Below are positions 20,353 to 29,155 of a stretch of 64,000 nucleotides of DNA, piece after piece (position 1 is the stretch's first letter; every line of letters begins with the position of its first letter). This DNA comes from Bacteroides luti (lineage in GTDB: Bacteria > Bacteroidota > Bacteroidia > Bacteroidales > Bacteroidaceae). The stretch covers positions 1 through 64,000 of the forward strand of contig NZ_FQTV01000005.1 of the NCBI RefSeq assembly GCF_900128905.1. Reading direction: 5' to 3'. The notes under the pieces are model-generated. The model made no database searches. It was not told the origin of the DNA and saw nothing but the letters and a program-made list of their open reading frames with translations. A program made the translations under genes and the position numbers.

Positions 20353-20383
20353 CAAATATCGGAAAGTTATGCGACTTAGCAAA
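20353..20383 (-). promoter_or_regulatory. korAB promoter
   Basis: On the minus strand, -33 TTTG (20380-20383), a 19-bp spacer and -7 GATATTTG (20353-20360), one mismatch from TAnnTTTG. Confidence 0.65.
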
Positions 20384-20463
20384 ATCTTTTCGAATTTATC
20401 AGGCATACAGCCATAAACTATTTAAATTCTCTTATCTCCCTTTCTTAATGGATTTTACAAAAA

Positions 20464-22926
20464 TTATTCCTCATTTCCCATCGGCATTGACATACTGTCA
20501 TCATTAGCCTTGTTCTGCTTGTTGTTTTTAGCACGCATATTACCAAAATTATAGGTAAGAGTAAAACCAATCTTTCTTCCACCTCTCCAGTTTTCAGAAT
20601 CCTGAATAAATCCGGTACCATAGGTAATTGTGTGTTGTTTACGTGAATCAAGAATATCTCGTGCATTAATGCTTAGACTAAACCTTTTATTCATAAACGA
20701 TTTTCTTAAACCAGCATCCAGCATATAATTGGCCTTCTGAGTTCCTTGCGCCACCACTTGTTTCGCATTATAGCCACCAGTCAACTGCAAAGAAAAAGAT
20801 TTTGGAAGAATAATATTAGCGATCATTCTAGCATTCCATGAAAAATTCTCATCTGCATTACCAATCACAGGAGTTGTTTTTCCTGCAGGTAAATAGCTAA
20901 AGCCATCCAGTTTATAATAAAACAGATTCACTGTAGTAGTAAGATCTAATATCTTAAACAACTTATCCTTTCCTACAAGCTCTACTCCGGCAGAGGTTGT
21001 CTGAGCCACATTTTCATAGGTACTTTTCATCACATTTCCATCCAAATATCTGATGCTTTGAATTACATCGTCGGTTGTGCGGTAATAACCAGAGAAAGAC
21101 AGCGTGTGATTCTCCCAGTTCTTGATATAATTAAGTTCAAGAGCATTTGAATATTCCGGATTCAATTTTGGATTACCAAAGGATATATTAGTTGAGTCTG
21201 TAATATTCATAAAAGAGTTAAGCTGACCTCCCCATGGACGAGAAATACGTCTTGTATAATTCAACTGAATCTCATTATTATCGGGCAAAGAATATGATAT
21301 AAAAGCACTTGGGAACAGACTGAAATAGTCCTTCTGAAATGGAGTACTAGTGAAAGTATAATCTTCCGACTTTGTATTCACTTTCGAGTATTCTCCACGC
21401 ATACCAATCTGATATCCAAACTTTTTAATTCTTCCGGAATAAGTAGCATACAATGCATGAACATCCTGATTATAAATAAAACGATTATATAAACTGTTAT
21501 CAAATACAGCAGAGCTTTCTGCCAATCCTGAATAAGTTTCAACTGGGCTATTCTCTCTACCTAAAGTACCTTTATAACCAGCTTCTAGCTTTGTATTATC
21601 GTTAATCTTATTCTGATAATCCAACTGAAACTCCCAGTTATGATGATTCATATTATTTAGCTGACGTTGATAAGAAGATGTTGTTTTGTCTGTATAATAT
21701 GAAGTCTGATCATATATACTAGTATTATCCATTCCCCATTTATTATAAGAAGCAGTAAAATCCAGATAGCTATCTTTTGTAAAATCACGCTTATAACCAA
21801 CCTCAAGATTTCCACCATTCATTGAATTATCCGAATCAGATGAACGGAAACTTTTATAATATGAATTAGGGACATTACTTAAATAATTGATGTTACTACT
21901 GCTATTCATACTACCAAACATACCAAAACCACCTACTGTGAAATGATCTTTTTTAGTAGCATGATATGTTACACCACCTCTAAGGAATACTCCCGAGTGT
22001 TCACCATCCTGATCTGTTTTAGTATTCAGATAAGTATCATCACTTGTACTTTCAGTACCTTGCGTATTTGTTCTAGTGGTATTTCCACCACCAGTTCTTT
22101 CGTGATGACGATAACCAACATTTCCGTAAATATCAAATTTACTGCTACTATAATTAATATTATAACTACCGTTATATCCACCTTTTGAATCGGCACCTGC
22201 TTGAGCGCTACCAAAATATCCGGCCTTTCTATCTTGCTTTAAAACGATATTAATAATACCCGCTGTTCCTTCCGGACTATATTTAGCTGAAGGGTTTGTT
22301 ATTACTTCAATCTTTTCAATGTTCTCGGCTGGCATCTGTTCCAATATCTGTGCTCTGTTGTCAGCAGACAAGCCAGATGCTTTTCCGTTGATCCAGACTG
22401 TCACATTTGAATTACCACGAAGCGAAACATCTCCATCATTATTAACTTCTATTGAAGGTATATTACTTAATACATCACTGGCTGAACCACCGGCAGAAGA
22501 TATATTCTGGTCCACATCAAAAACCTTCTTATCAATTTCAAATCTCATCTGAGCTTTTTGGCCCACAACTTCCACCTCTTTTAGTACATGACTGTCTTCT
22601 GCCAAAGATATCTGATTCAGATTTACGCTCTTTTTCGATGATATTGTAAATTCCTTCTCATAGGCCTTATAACCAATGTATGACACATTAACAATGTAGG
22701 TTCCATCTTTCAACCCGCCTAAAACAAATTCTCCAGACTGATCGGTTACCCCACCTTTAACTAACGAAGCATTTGCTTTCGTCTTTACAGTAACATTTAC
22801 AAACTGCAAAGCCTCTTTCGTCTTTGAATCTATTACCTTTCCTTTAATAACTCCAAGCTCCCCCGAAGCCGCGTAACTACAAATACTGATTACCAGTAAA
22901 AGTATACCTGATAAAAATCTCTTCAT
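20464..22926 (-). CDS. TonB-dependent-receptor-like outer membrane protein
   Basis: An 820-aa outer-membrane beta-barrel protein. It has a signal peptide (MKRFLSGILLLVISICSYA), a carboxypeptidase-regulatory-like/DUF4480-type beta domain (about 25-105), a receptor plug-like domain (about 130-225, with DVLSNIPSIEV and GTAGIINIVLKQ), and a long barrel of the OMP_b-brl_3 type ending near KIGFTLTYNFG. A polar tail follows. The open frame begins 38 codons earlier, but the signal peptide at ATG 22926 fixes the start. It is not next to a SusD gene, so it is not a classical polysaccharide locus. Ligand unknown. Confidence 0.85.
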   Translation of the reverse strand: MKRFLSGILLLVISICSYAASGELGVIKGKVIDSKTKEALQFVNVTVKTKANASLVKGGVTDQSGEFVLGGLKDGTYIVNVSYIGYKAYEKEFTISSKKSVNLNQISLAEDSHVLKEVEVVGQKAQMRFEIDKKVFDVDQNISSAGGSASDVLSNIPSIEVNNDGDVSLRGNSNVTVWINGKASGLSADNRAQILEQMPAENIEKIEVITNPSAKYSPEGTAGIINIVLKQDRKAGYFGSAQAGADSKGGYNGSYNINYSSSKFDIYGNVGYRHHERTGGGNTTRTNTQGTESTSDDTYLNTKTDQDGEHSGVFLRGGVTYHATKKDHFTVGGFGMFGSMNSSSNINYLSNVPNSYYKSFRSSDSDNSMNGGNLEVGYKRDFTKDSYLDFTASYNKWGMDNTSIYDQTSYYTDKTTSSYQRQLNNMNHHNWEFQLDYQNKINDNTKLEAGYKGTLGRENSPVETYSGLAESSAVFDNSLYNRFIYNQDVHALYATYSGRIKKFGYQIGMRGEYSKVNTKSEDYTFTSTPFQKDYFSLFPSAFISYSLPDNNEIQLNYTRRISRPWGGQLNSFMNITDSTNISFGNPKLNPEYSNALELNYIKNWENHTLSFSGYYRTTDDVIQSIRYLDGNVMKSTYENVAQTTSAGVELVGKDKLFKILDLTTTVNLFYYKLDGFSYLPAGKTTPVIGNADENFSWNARMIANIILPKSFSLQLTGGYNAKQVVAQGTQKANYMLDAGLRKSFMNKRFSLSINARDILDSRKQHTITYGTGFIQDSENWRGGRKIGFTLTYNFGNMRAKNNKQNKANDDSMSMPMGNEE

Positions 22927-23023
22927 TATCCAAATCTTTAATTTTCTCTTAAATATATACTCCTTTTTGATCGGCTTACTGAGTAAAGGTTTAAAGCATT
23001 GATGTTCTTTAACAAAGATTTTT

Positions 23024-23055
23024 TTTGTGCATATCAACAAAATAGATTACCTTTG
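23024..23055 (+). promoter_or_regulatory. tRNA-Arg promoter
   Basis: -33 TTTG (23024-23027), a 20-bp spacer and -7 TACCTTTG (23048-23055). The tRNA starts 12 bases after the box. Confidence 0.8.
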
Positions 23056-23067
23056 CGCCTGCATTTC

Positions 23068-23139
23068 GGCCTTGTAGTTCAATGGATAGAACAAAAGTTT
23101 CCTAAACTTTAGATCCGAGTTCGATTCTCGGCGGGGCTA
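23068..23139 (+). tRNA. tRNA-Arg (anticodon CCT)
   Basis: A 72-base cloverleaf: acceptor GGCCTTG with CGGGGCT plus discriminator A, D stem GTTC/GAAC, anticodon loop TTCCTAA, T stem CCGAG/CTCGG with TTCGATT. The acceptor has two G-U pairs and a terminal G-U. CCA is not encoded. Confidence 0.93.
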
Positions 23140-23399
23140 CTTTCCACAACCATACTACTGATATTCAGACTCTTAAAAATTACATTTCTTTTCATCAGTT
23201 TTATTTTAATATTTTCTAATTAGTTCATTATAAAATTGACATATCAGGAAAAATAATATTTTTTGAACCTCTAGCTAATTAATATTTTTTAAGGATAAAA
23301 TTAAACTTGTCATAATAATCAGATAAAAAATTACAAGTAGTATCTCTTAGTTATTGCTATCTAAAAAACTGATAATCACATTATAAATATGACTTCAAA
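23140..23399. other. AT-rich intergenic stretch
   Basis: No gene, repeat or clear hairpin is seen between tRNA-Arg and the next promoter. Confidence 0.5.
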
Positions 23400-23431
23400 T
23401 TTGGAAAGCACTTTTCTTTGTTTTATATTTG
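23400..23431 (+). promoter_or_regulatory. Promoter of the DUF362/polyferredoxin operon
   Basis: -33 TTTG (23400-23403), a 20-bp spacer and -7 TATATTTG (23424-23431). The leader to the ATG at 23543 is about 105 bases, long enough to hold a regulatory element, but no known riboswitch was recognised. Confidence 0.75.
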
Positions 23432-23542
23432 TAGCTAAACGTTTGATGTATACGTAAGCAGTAAACAAGACTATAAGATTGCTAAACAACTTTTGCATTG
23501 AACTATCAGACACATTGATTATTAACATTCAAATATATAACG

Positions 23543-24061
23543 ATGAGAAGTCTTGCCTTTCAACCAGTCAATCTGAGCTTATCAAATTATCGCTCTTATT
23601 TATTAAGCATTGCTTTTATTGCCGGCAACTTAATTTTGCCACAAATCTGTCACTTAGTTCCTGATGGCGGTAAAATGTTACTTCCAATCTATTTCTTTAC
23701 ATTGATTGCATCTTATAAGTTTGGAATCCGAATCGGGTTAATAACTGCTTTATTGTCTCCATTGTGTAATCATTTACTTTTCGGGATGCCACCAATCGGT
23801 GCACTTCCGGTACTACTAATAAAATCATCATTACTGGCCGTAGCAGCCGCATGGATTGCTCAACGCAGTAAAAAAGTATCGTTATTCCTTATTGCAGTTA
23901 CTGTTATTGCCTATCAATTCATTGGCAGCATTGCAGAATACATAATTAGCGGTAGTCTTCCAATGGCTTTACAAGATATCACTTTAGGCTTTCCTGGAAT
24001 GATTATTCAAATTGTTTTTGGCTGGTTAATTTTGAAATCATTGGCAAAATATGAATGCTAA
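23543..24061 (+). CDS. ECF-transporter S-component-like membrane protein
   Basis: A 172-aa protein with five to six hydrophobic segments and no catalytic motifs. It resembles the substrate-binding S components of energy-coupling-factor transporters, with short helices and small-residue-rich GNLILP and GIRIGLITALLSPL stretches. In that family the S protein binds a vitamin or metal-ion precursor and docks on a shared ECF module; no ECF A/T genes are nearby. First gene of an operon: its last 11 bases overlap the next gene. Substrate unknown. Confidence 0.6.
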   Translation: MRSLAFQPVNLSLSNYRSYLLSIAFIAGNLILPQICHLVPDGGKMLLPIYFFTLIASYKFGIRIGLITALLSPLCNHLLFGMPPIGALPVLLIKSSLLAVAAAWIAQRSKKVSLFLIAVTVIAYQFIGSIAEYIISGSLPMALQDITLGFPGMIIQIVFGWLILKSLAKYEC

Positions 24062-24449
24062 AAGCTTTGAAGAGGTAATAGACAGGATTCTTCATCTTGA
24101 AATTAATGAGCCTTTCGACATGATTGTTGCAATAGCCAATGGCGGTATTATTCCGGCAGCACTGCTCAATCAACGTTTAAATCTGGAAATACATCTCCTT
24201 AAGCTGAATTTAAGAGACAGCGAGCAACATCAGATGTATGATCAGCCCCGGTTACTTGAACCTATTGATTTTTGTTTTGAAGGAAAAAGAATTTTATTGG
24301 TTGAAGACCGTATAAAAACCGGTACAACCATTAAATATGCTCAGCAGCTTCTTGCCGGAGCAGCTAAATTAAAGACATTTGCAGTAAATGGCAATGCAGA
24401 TTATTGCCTCTACAATGAGAGTTGTTTTAAATTTCCTTGGATTTTATAA
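24051..24449 (+). CDS. Phosphoribosyltransferase-domain protein
   Basis: A 132-aa protein with a PRPP-binding loop, RILLVEDRIKTGTTI (about residues 82-96), the hallmark of type I phosphoribosyltransferases. The N-terminal half has the usual DMIVAIANGGIIPA nucleotide-fold strand. It is shorter than typical adenine or hypoxanthine enzymes (about 170 aa), so the flexible hood is minimal. The base is unknown. It overlaps the membrane protein gene by 11 bases and is followed by the DUF362 gene nine bases later, so a shared pathway such as salvage of an imported base is an inference. Confidence 0.75.
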   Translation: MNAKSFEEVIDRILHLEINEPFDMIVAIANGGIIPAALLNQRLNLEIHLLKLNLRDSEQHQMYDQPRLLEPIDFCFEGKRILLVEDRIKTGTTIKYAQQLLAGAAKLKTFAVNGNADYCLYNESCFKFPWIL

Positions 24450-24458
24450 ACAAGCAAT

Positions 24459-25397
24459 ATGGATAGACGAAATTTCTTACGATTAGTAGCATTAACAGGC
24501 CTTGCATCTACAGTAACGCCAAGTGAAGCTTTTGATTTATTGAAGCAGACCGGCGAAAACGAGGCAACCAAGCAGGCTTATGATATGGTAGCTGTAATGG
24601 GTGGCGAACCGGAAGTTATGTTCCGTCATGCCATTAAAGAAATGGGAGGAATGGGCAAATTTGTGAAAAAAGGTCAGAAAGTTTGCATCAAGCCCAATAT
24701 TGGATGGGATAAAGTTCCCGAACTTGCCGGAAACACGAACCCTAAACTAATAGGAGAGATAGTTAAACAATGCTTTGATGCCGGAGCAAAAGAAGTTGTT
24801 GTCTTTGACCACACTTGCGATGACTGGCGTAAATGTTATAAGAATAGTGGTATTGAAGATGCAGCAAAAGAAGCTGGTGCAAAAGTTGTGCCGGCGCATG
24901 AAGAATCATACTACCGGGCAATTTCTCTTCCTAATGCAAAAGTTCTAAAAACAGCCAAGGTTCATAAAGCTTTATTAGATAGCGATGTTTGGATCAACGT
25001 TCCAATCCTGAAAAACCATGGTGGCGCCAAAATGAGTATATCCATGAAGAATATGATGGGAATTGTATGGGACAGAGGTTTCTTCCATGAAAACGACTTG
25101 CAGCAATGCATAGCAGATATCTGCTCCCTTGCTAAACATCCGGTTCTGAATGTAGTTGATGCTTACCGCGTCTTGAAGAGCAATGGTCCGCGTGGCAGAT
25201 CGGCTGCAGATGTTGCTTTAGCAAAAGGACTCTTTATATCTCAGGATATTGTTGCAGTGGACACTGCTGCTGTAAAATTCTTCAATCAGATCGCAAAGAT
25301 GCCTATAGAACAAGTTACTCATATTGCAAATGCTTCTCAGCTTAAACTGGGAAACATGAATCTGGATAAGATGAATATTAAACGAATTAAACTATAA
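24459..25397 (+). CDS. DUF362 protein with twin-arginine signal
   Basis: A 312-aa protein that begins MDRRNFLRLVAL, a twin-arginine-type signal, followed by a DUF362 domain (about 55-300). The domain has the KPNIGWDKVPE, VVVFDHTCDD and PILKNHGGAKMSISMKNMMG motifs. DUF362 proteins are found with Fe-S proteins, but their reaction is not established. It sits two bases before a membrane polyferredoxin gene, so it probably works with that protein in electron transfer outside the cytosol. Few cysteines of its own are seen. Confidence 0.85.
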   Translation: MDRRNFLRLVALTGLASTVTPSEAFDLLKQTGENEATKQAYDMVAVMGGEPEVMFRHAIKEMGGMGKFVKKGQKVCIKPNIGWDKVPELAGNTNPKLIGEIVKQCFDAGAKEVVVFDHTCDDWRKCYKNSGIEDAAKEAGAKVVPAHEESYYRAISLPNAKVLKTAKVHKALLDSDVWINVPILKNHGGAKMSISMKNMMGIVWDRGFFHENDLQQCIADICSLAKHPVLNVVDAYRVLKSNGPRGRSAADVALAKGLFISQDIVAVDTAAVKFFNQIAKMPIEQVTHIANASQLKLGNMNLDKMNIKRIKL

Positions 25398-25399
25398 AT

Positions 25400-26920
25400 A
25401 TGTTACGTAAAACCAGAATAGCGATAGCATTAATCATGTTATCGCTTATTACTTTTTATTTCATTGACTTTGCAGGTATTGCACCACATAAATTAAAATT
25501 GCTGACTACTATCCAACTGGTTCCAGCCTTGTTAGCATTAAATATCGGAGCTTTAATATTTCTGTTTCTCCTCACTTTCCTTTTTGGAAGAGTATATTGT
25601 TCAGCAATTTGTCCTCTTGGAATATGGCAGGATGTGCTGGAAACTTTCTCAAAGTTCTTCACAAAAAGAAAGAAATACAAGTATCTTAAACCTAAAAATT
25701 ATCTAAGATATAGCATACTGATTGGAGTTGTTATAGCATTCTTCGCAGGCTTCACATTTTTATTAAGCTTACTCGAGCCATATAGCATCTTCGGACGCAT
25801 GGCTTCTAGTTTATTCCGTCCGGTCTATCTTTACGGGAACAATCAGTTAGCAGGCGTATTAGGACATTTCAATAATTATAGCCTTTACGTTGTAGAAATA
25901 GTTATCCGAAGTGTTTTCTCTTTTGTGATTGCCTCAATTAGTCTACTAATCGTATCATTCCTTGCATATAAATATGGTAGACTCTATTGCAATACAATCT
26001 GCCCTGTAGGAAGTTTATTAGGACTTATATCCAAATACTCTATATTCAAAATAAGAATTGACGAAAATACATGTAATAGTTGTGGCGCTTGTGCTGCAAA
26101 ATGCAAATCTTCGTGTATTGACAGCAAAGAACATCAAATAGATCACAGTCGTTGCGTGGGATGTTTTAACTGTTTGCCTGTCTGCAAAAAGAAAGCTATA
26201 AAGTTCACTTATGCATTTGCATCTACCTCAGCAAAACAAGATAGTAAGCCTAACGACAGCCGACGAATGTTTTTGAGTATAACCGGAGCCGGATTAATAA
26301 CCGTTCCTCTTTTAAAAGCTCAGAATGCTATGGCTTCATTAAGCAAAAACAAACCATACAAAAAGCAACATCCATTATCTCCTCCAGGATCTGTAAGTGC
26401 AGACAATTTACTTAAACACTGCACCGCCTGCCACCTGTGTGTAAGCCGTTGCCCATCTCATGTACTTAAACCAGCTTTTACTGAATATGGATTGGGCGGA
26501 ATCATGCAACCAATGATGAGTTTCGAAAAAGGTTTCTGCAATTACGATTGTACTGTTTGCTCAAATACTTGTCCAAACGGAGCTATACTGCCGCTTACCA
26601 AAGAGGAAAAGCATCTTACCCAGATGGGGCGTGTTGTCTTCACAATGGAAAACTGTATTGTTTATAATGAAGAAACAGATTGCGGTGCTTGTTCTGAGCA
26701 TTGTCCTACACAAGCCGTTAAAATGGTAGACTACAAAGATGGATTAACCATTCCAAGTGTAAATCCGGATATTTGCGTAGGTTGCGGAGGATGCGAATAT
26801 GTTTGTCCGGCTACTCCTTTCAAGGCTATAAATGTAGAAGGTAATGTGGTTCAGCTAAAAGCTAAGCCTTTTAAAGACGAAAAAAATAAAGATGTAAAGG
26901 TTGATAGTTTTGGATTTTAA
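25400..26920 (+). CDS. Membrane polyferredoxin, NapH-like region fused to NapG-like ferredoxin
   Basis: A 506-aa protein. The N-terminus (about 1-215) has about five membrane segments with CPLG and CPVG motifs of the NapH/4Fe-4S_5 type. Next come two 4Fe-4S clusters (CNSCGACAAKC and CVGCFNCLPVC). Then an internal SRRMFLSITGAG segment looks like a buried twin-arginine signal. The last third has four more cysteine clusters (CTACHLCVSRC, CNYDCTVCSNTC, CGACSEHC, CVGCGGCEYVC). That order is what a fusion of napH-like and napG-like genes would give. The role is likely electron transfer between quinol and a periplasmic partner; the partner may be the DUF362 protein encoded just upstream. Confidence 0.85.
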   Translation: MLRKTRIAIALIMLSLITFYFIDFAGIAPHKLKLLTTIQLVPALLALNIGALIFLFLLTFLFGRVYCSAICPLGIWQDVLETFSKFFTKRKKYKYLKPKNYLRYSILIGVVIAFFAGFTFLLSLLEPYSIFGRMASSLFRPVYLYGNNQLAGVLGHFNNYSLYVVEIVIRSVFSFVIASISLLIVSFLAYKYGRLYCNTICPVGSLLGLISKYSIFKIRIDENTCNSCGACAAKCKSSCIDSKEHQIDHSRCVGCFNCLPVCKKKAIKFTYAFASTSAKQDSKPNDSRRMFLSITGAGLITVPLLKAQNAMASLSKNKPYKKQHPLSPPGSVSADNLLKHCTACHLCVSRCPSHVLKPAFTEYGLGGIMQPMMSFEKGFCNYDCTVCSNTCPNGAILPLTKEEKHLTQMGRVVFTMENCIVYNEETDCGACSEHCPTQAVKMVDYKDGLTIPSVNPDICVGCGGCEYVCPATPFKAINVEGNVVQLKAKPFKDEKNKDVKVDSFGF

Positions 26921-26977
26921 TACAGCCGTTTAAAACAACGGGAGATTCATTTCTATTTGTTGTTATCAACCTGCTGT

Positions 26978-27044
26978 ATAGAAAGAACGATTATATCTTT
27001 TCTGCTACAAGGTAGCATTTATATGATATATTCGTTCTTTCTAT
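26978..27044 (+). terminator. Terminator of the DUF362/polyferredoxin operon
   Basis: A perfect 13-bp outer stem (26978-26990 with 27032-27044) with further inner pairing (GCTAC/GTAGC and TATATC/GATATA), followed by ATTTTTATC. A long compound hairpin 58 bases after the stop. Confidence 0.8.
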
Positions 27045-27115
27045 ATTTTTATCTATGCTTTTATCATTAAATTCAATTTTAAATTATCAGATATACATTG
27101 GGTAATAGCATCTTA

Positions 27116-27149
27116 TTTGTACATGATATTAAAAAAAGCAGTACATTTG
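27116..27149 (+). promoter_or_regulatory. Antiporter gene promoter
   Basis: -33 TTTG (27116-27119) and -7 TACATTTG (27142-27149) with a 22-bp spacer, slightly long. The leader to ATG 27276 is about 120 bases. Confidence 0.6.
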
Positions 27150-27275
27150 CAGTCCAAAACCAATCATTGAATTAATAATATAGTGCTTAGTTATCAAATA
27201 CTTAAACAATCACCTACTTCGTAAAAAAGAAGAAGATTAGTTAAGATCAGGCACTTCGTTGAAATTAAATAAAAA

Positions 27276-28601
27276 ATGGAAAGTACTTTCAATATGCCTT
27301 TGTGGGTTTCAATTCCTTTTCTGATAATGCTTTTAGCTATTGCTGTAGGTCCTCTTATTTTAGGAAAATGGTGGGATAAAAACAAGAATAAACTTTTGGT
27401 ATCTATTATTCTTAGTATTCCAGTAGTAGTTTACATGTTGGATAACGGACTTTCAACAAACCTGGCAAACACCGTTGTTCACGATTATGTTCCATTTATT
27501 ATTTTGTTAGGTTCGCTATTTATTATTACCGGAGGTATTCATGTTTCCGGAGATATTAAAGCCACTCCACGAAATAATGTCTTATTTATGGGAATCGGTT
27601 ATGTGTTGGCAGCTTTTATGGGCACCACAGGGGCAGCCATGCTTCTTATTCGCCCAATGATTAACACCAATCAGGAGCGTAAGTACATCACTCATACTAT
27701 GTTATTTTTTATCGCTGCAATAGCCAATTGTGGGGGGCTTTTAACAGCGCTGGGAGATCCTCCGTTATTTATGCTTTATCTGCGTGGAGCTGAGTTTTCC
27801 TGGTTCTTTACTTTATTTCCTGAATGGGCATTCACCGGTGTTTTATTACTATCCATTTACTACTTTGTAGACAGATATTATTATAAAAAAGAAGAATGGA
27901 TAGATCTTGCTGAAGATTCTATTCAACAAGAGCCAATACGTGTTACAGGCAACATAAATTTCTTATTTCTGCTAGGGGTAATTCTTGCTGTTGCTTTCAT
28001 CAATAAAGGAAATATACCTGCAATGGAGCAAGAAAATACTCCTATATGGCTGGAATATATTCGTGAGATTATATTAGTAATACTTGCTGCTCTGTCTTTA
28101 TATTACACAAAGTCTGAAGTGCGCAAAAACAATAGTTTCTCGTGGACTCCTATTACCGAGGTTGCATGTCTTTTTCTAGGCATATTTGTAACCATGTCGC
28201 CAGCACTAATCTGGCTTGCAAATAATGCAGTCAGTTTTGGAGTAACCGAACCTCGCCAATTTTTATACGCATCAGGGGTTCTGAGTTCATTCTTAGACAA
28301 TACACCTACAGCTGTTGCATTCTATGATCTAGCACGTGGTTTGGTGACTGGTGGAATACCTCCATTCCTATCAGAATCAATAAGAGTTGCTGGAGTACCT
28401 GAAATTCTATTGAAAGCTATCTGTGTAGGCTCTGTGTTTTTTGGTTCCATGACTTACATTGGAAATGGACCAAACTTCATGGTAAAGTCTATTGCAGAAG
28501 AAAGAGGCATCAAGATGCCAAGTTTCTTTGCTTATATGTTTAAATTCTCACTGATAGTCTTGTTACCTATCTATATTATTGTGCAACTGATATTTATATA
28601 A
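27276..28601 (+). CDS. NhaD-like Na+/H+ antiporter (ion transporter superfamily)
   Basis: A 441-aa integral membrane protein with about 11-12 hydrophobic helices. GTTGAAMLLIRPMI, NCGGLLTALGDPPLFM and SFLDNTPTAVAFYDLA match the NhaD/arsenite-citrate-transporter fold, where paired half-helices carry the ion-binding residues. Exchange of Na+ for H+ at the inner membrane is inferred from this match. Single gene with its own promoter; the downstream region is repeat-rich. Confidence 0.85.
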   Translation: MESTFNMPLWVSIPFLIMLLAIAVGPLILGKWWDKNKNKLLVSIILSIPVVVYMLDNGLSTNLANTVVHDYVPFIILLGSLFIITGGIHVSGDIKATPRNNVLFMGIGYVLAAFMGTTGAAMLLIRPMINTNQERKYITHTMLFFIAAIANCGGLLTALGDPPLFMLYLRGAEFSWFFTLFPEWAFTGVLLLSIYYFVDRYYYKKEEWIDLAEDSIQQEPIRVTGNINFLFLLGVILAVAFINKGNIPAMEQENTPIWLEYIREIILVILAALSLYYTKSEVRKNNSFSWTPITEVACLFLGIFVTMSPALIWLANNAVSFGVTEPRQFLYASGVLSSFLDNTPTAVAFYDLARGLVTGGIPPFLSESIRVAGVPEILLKAICVGSVFFGSMTYIGNGPNFMVKSIAEERGIKMPSFFAYMFKFSLIVLLPIYIIVQLIFI

Positions 28602-28690
28602 AATTACCAGAGTTTTAAGAGTACAATTTGCCCTATCTGCAATGAGAAATAGTTGAATTTACTCTCTCCATAAAATTAAAAATCCAAAAT

Positions 28691-28793
28691 TGATCTAGCG
28701 ATCTAGCAGAGATCATTTAAACAACTGTATATTAACACAATGCAGATGCTAGATCAAATTAAATTGATCTAGCGCTTATCTAGCGATCTAGCA
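28691..28793. repeat. GATCTAGC repeat element
   Basis: Two direct copies of an 18-bp unit containing GATCTAGC twice (28691-28708 and 28776-28793, 17 of 18 identical), 85 bp apart. Between them is a perfect 10-bp inverted repeat (28748-28757 and 28764-28773) of the same octamer. Six copies or near-copies of GATCTAGC in about 100 bp, in the intergenic space between convergent genes. Confidence 0.75.
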
Positions 28794-28948
28794 CTTGTTT
28801 CGTCCTGATTTTGGTTGACCGTGCTTATTAATAACCAGATATTGTTTATTAATAACGATGTACTCCATTCATTATTGAACTTTTAATAATTCCATTTTCA
28901 GGTTCATACTTATTCTTTTCACTATTCATAATGAATAATTAATTAATC

Positions 28949-29024
28949 CTTGTACAAAAGAATACATTCTTTTGTACAGAAGAAACACATCTTTTGTACA
29001 AAACAAAGTATTCTTTTGTACAAG
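28949..29024. repeat. TGTACA array with 22-bp phase
   Basis: Four TTGTACA cores whose GTAC centres lie at 28952, 28974, 28996 and 29018, exactly 22 bp apart. The outer 17 bp form a perfect inverted repeat (28949-28965 with 29008-29024), and 28951-28978 is a perfect 13-bp palindrome around AC. A related array is at 53784-53841. Confidence 0.8.
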
Positions 29025-29105
29025 ATAATAATAAAAATTGGAGTCTCTTTTATATAATAACCTAAATACATTTATATAAGCCATAAGGTTAATTACCTGC
29101 AAAAA

Positions 29106-29134
29106 GAAAGGCTGCCCTTTGCAGAGCAGCCTTT
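29106..29134 (-). terminator. secDF terminator
   Basis: A nine-bp stem (29107-29115 with 29126-29134), T-rich on the minus-strand side, 22 bases past the secDF stop. Confidence 0.8.
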
Positions 29135-29155
29135 GCTATAAACTATATAAAGTTC

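Noticed and set aside
23068..23400. Integrated element at the tRNA-Arg 3' end
   Set aside because: No repeat of the tRNA 3' end, no integrase, and the next genes are a metabolic operon.
23432..23542. Riboswitch in the leader of the DUF362 operon
   Set aside because: Looked for B12, TPP, FMN, preQ1 and SAM patterns and saw none of the invariant motifs; only leader length hints at regulation.
28949..29024. Short CRISPR-like array
   Set aside because: The 22-bp units are nearly contiguous with no spacers of typical length, and no cas gene is near.
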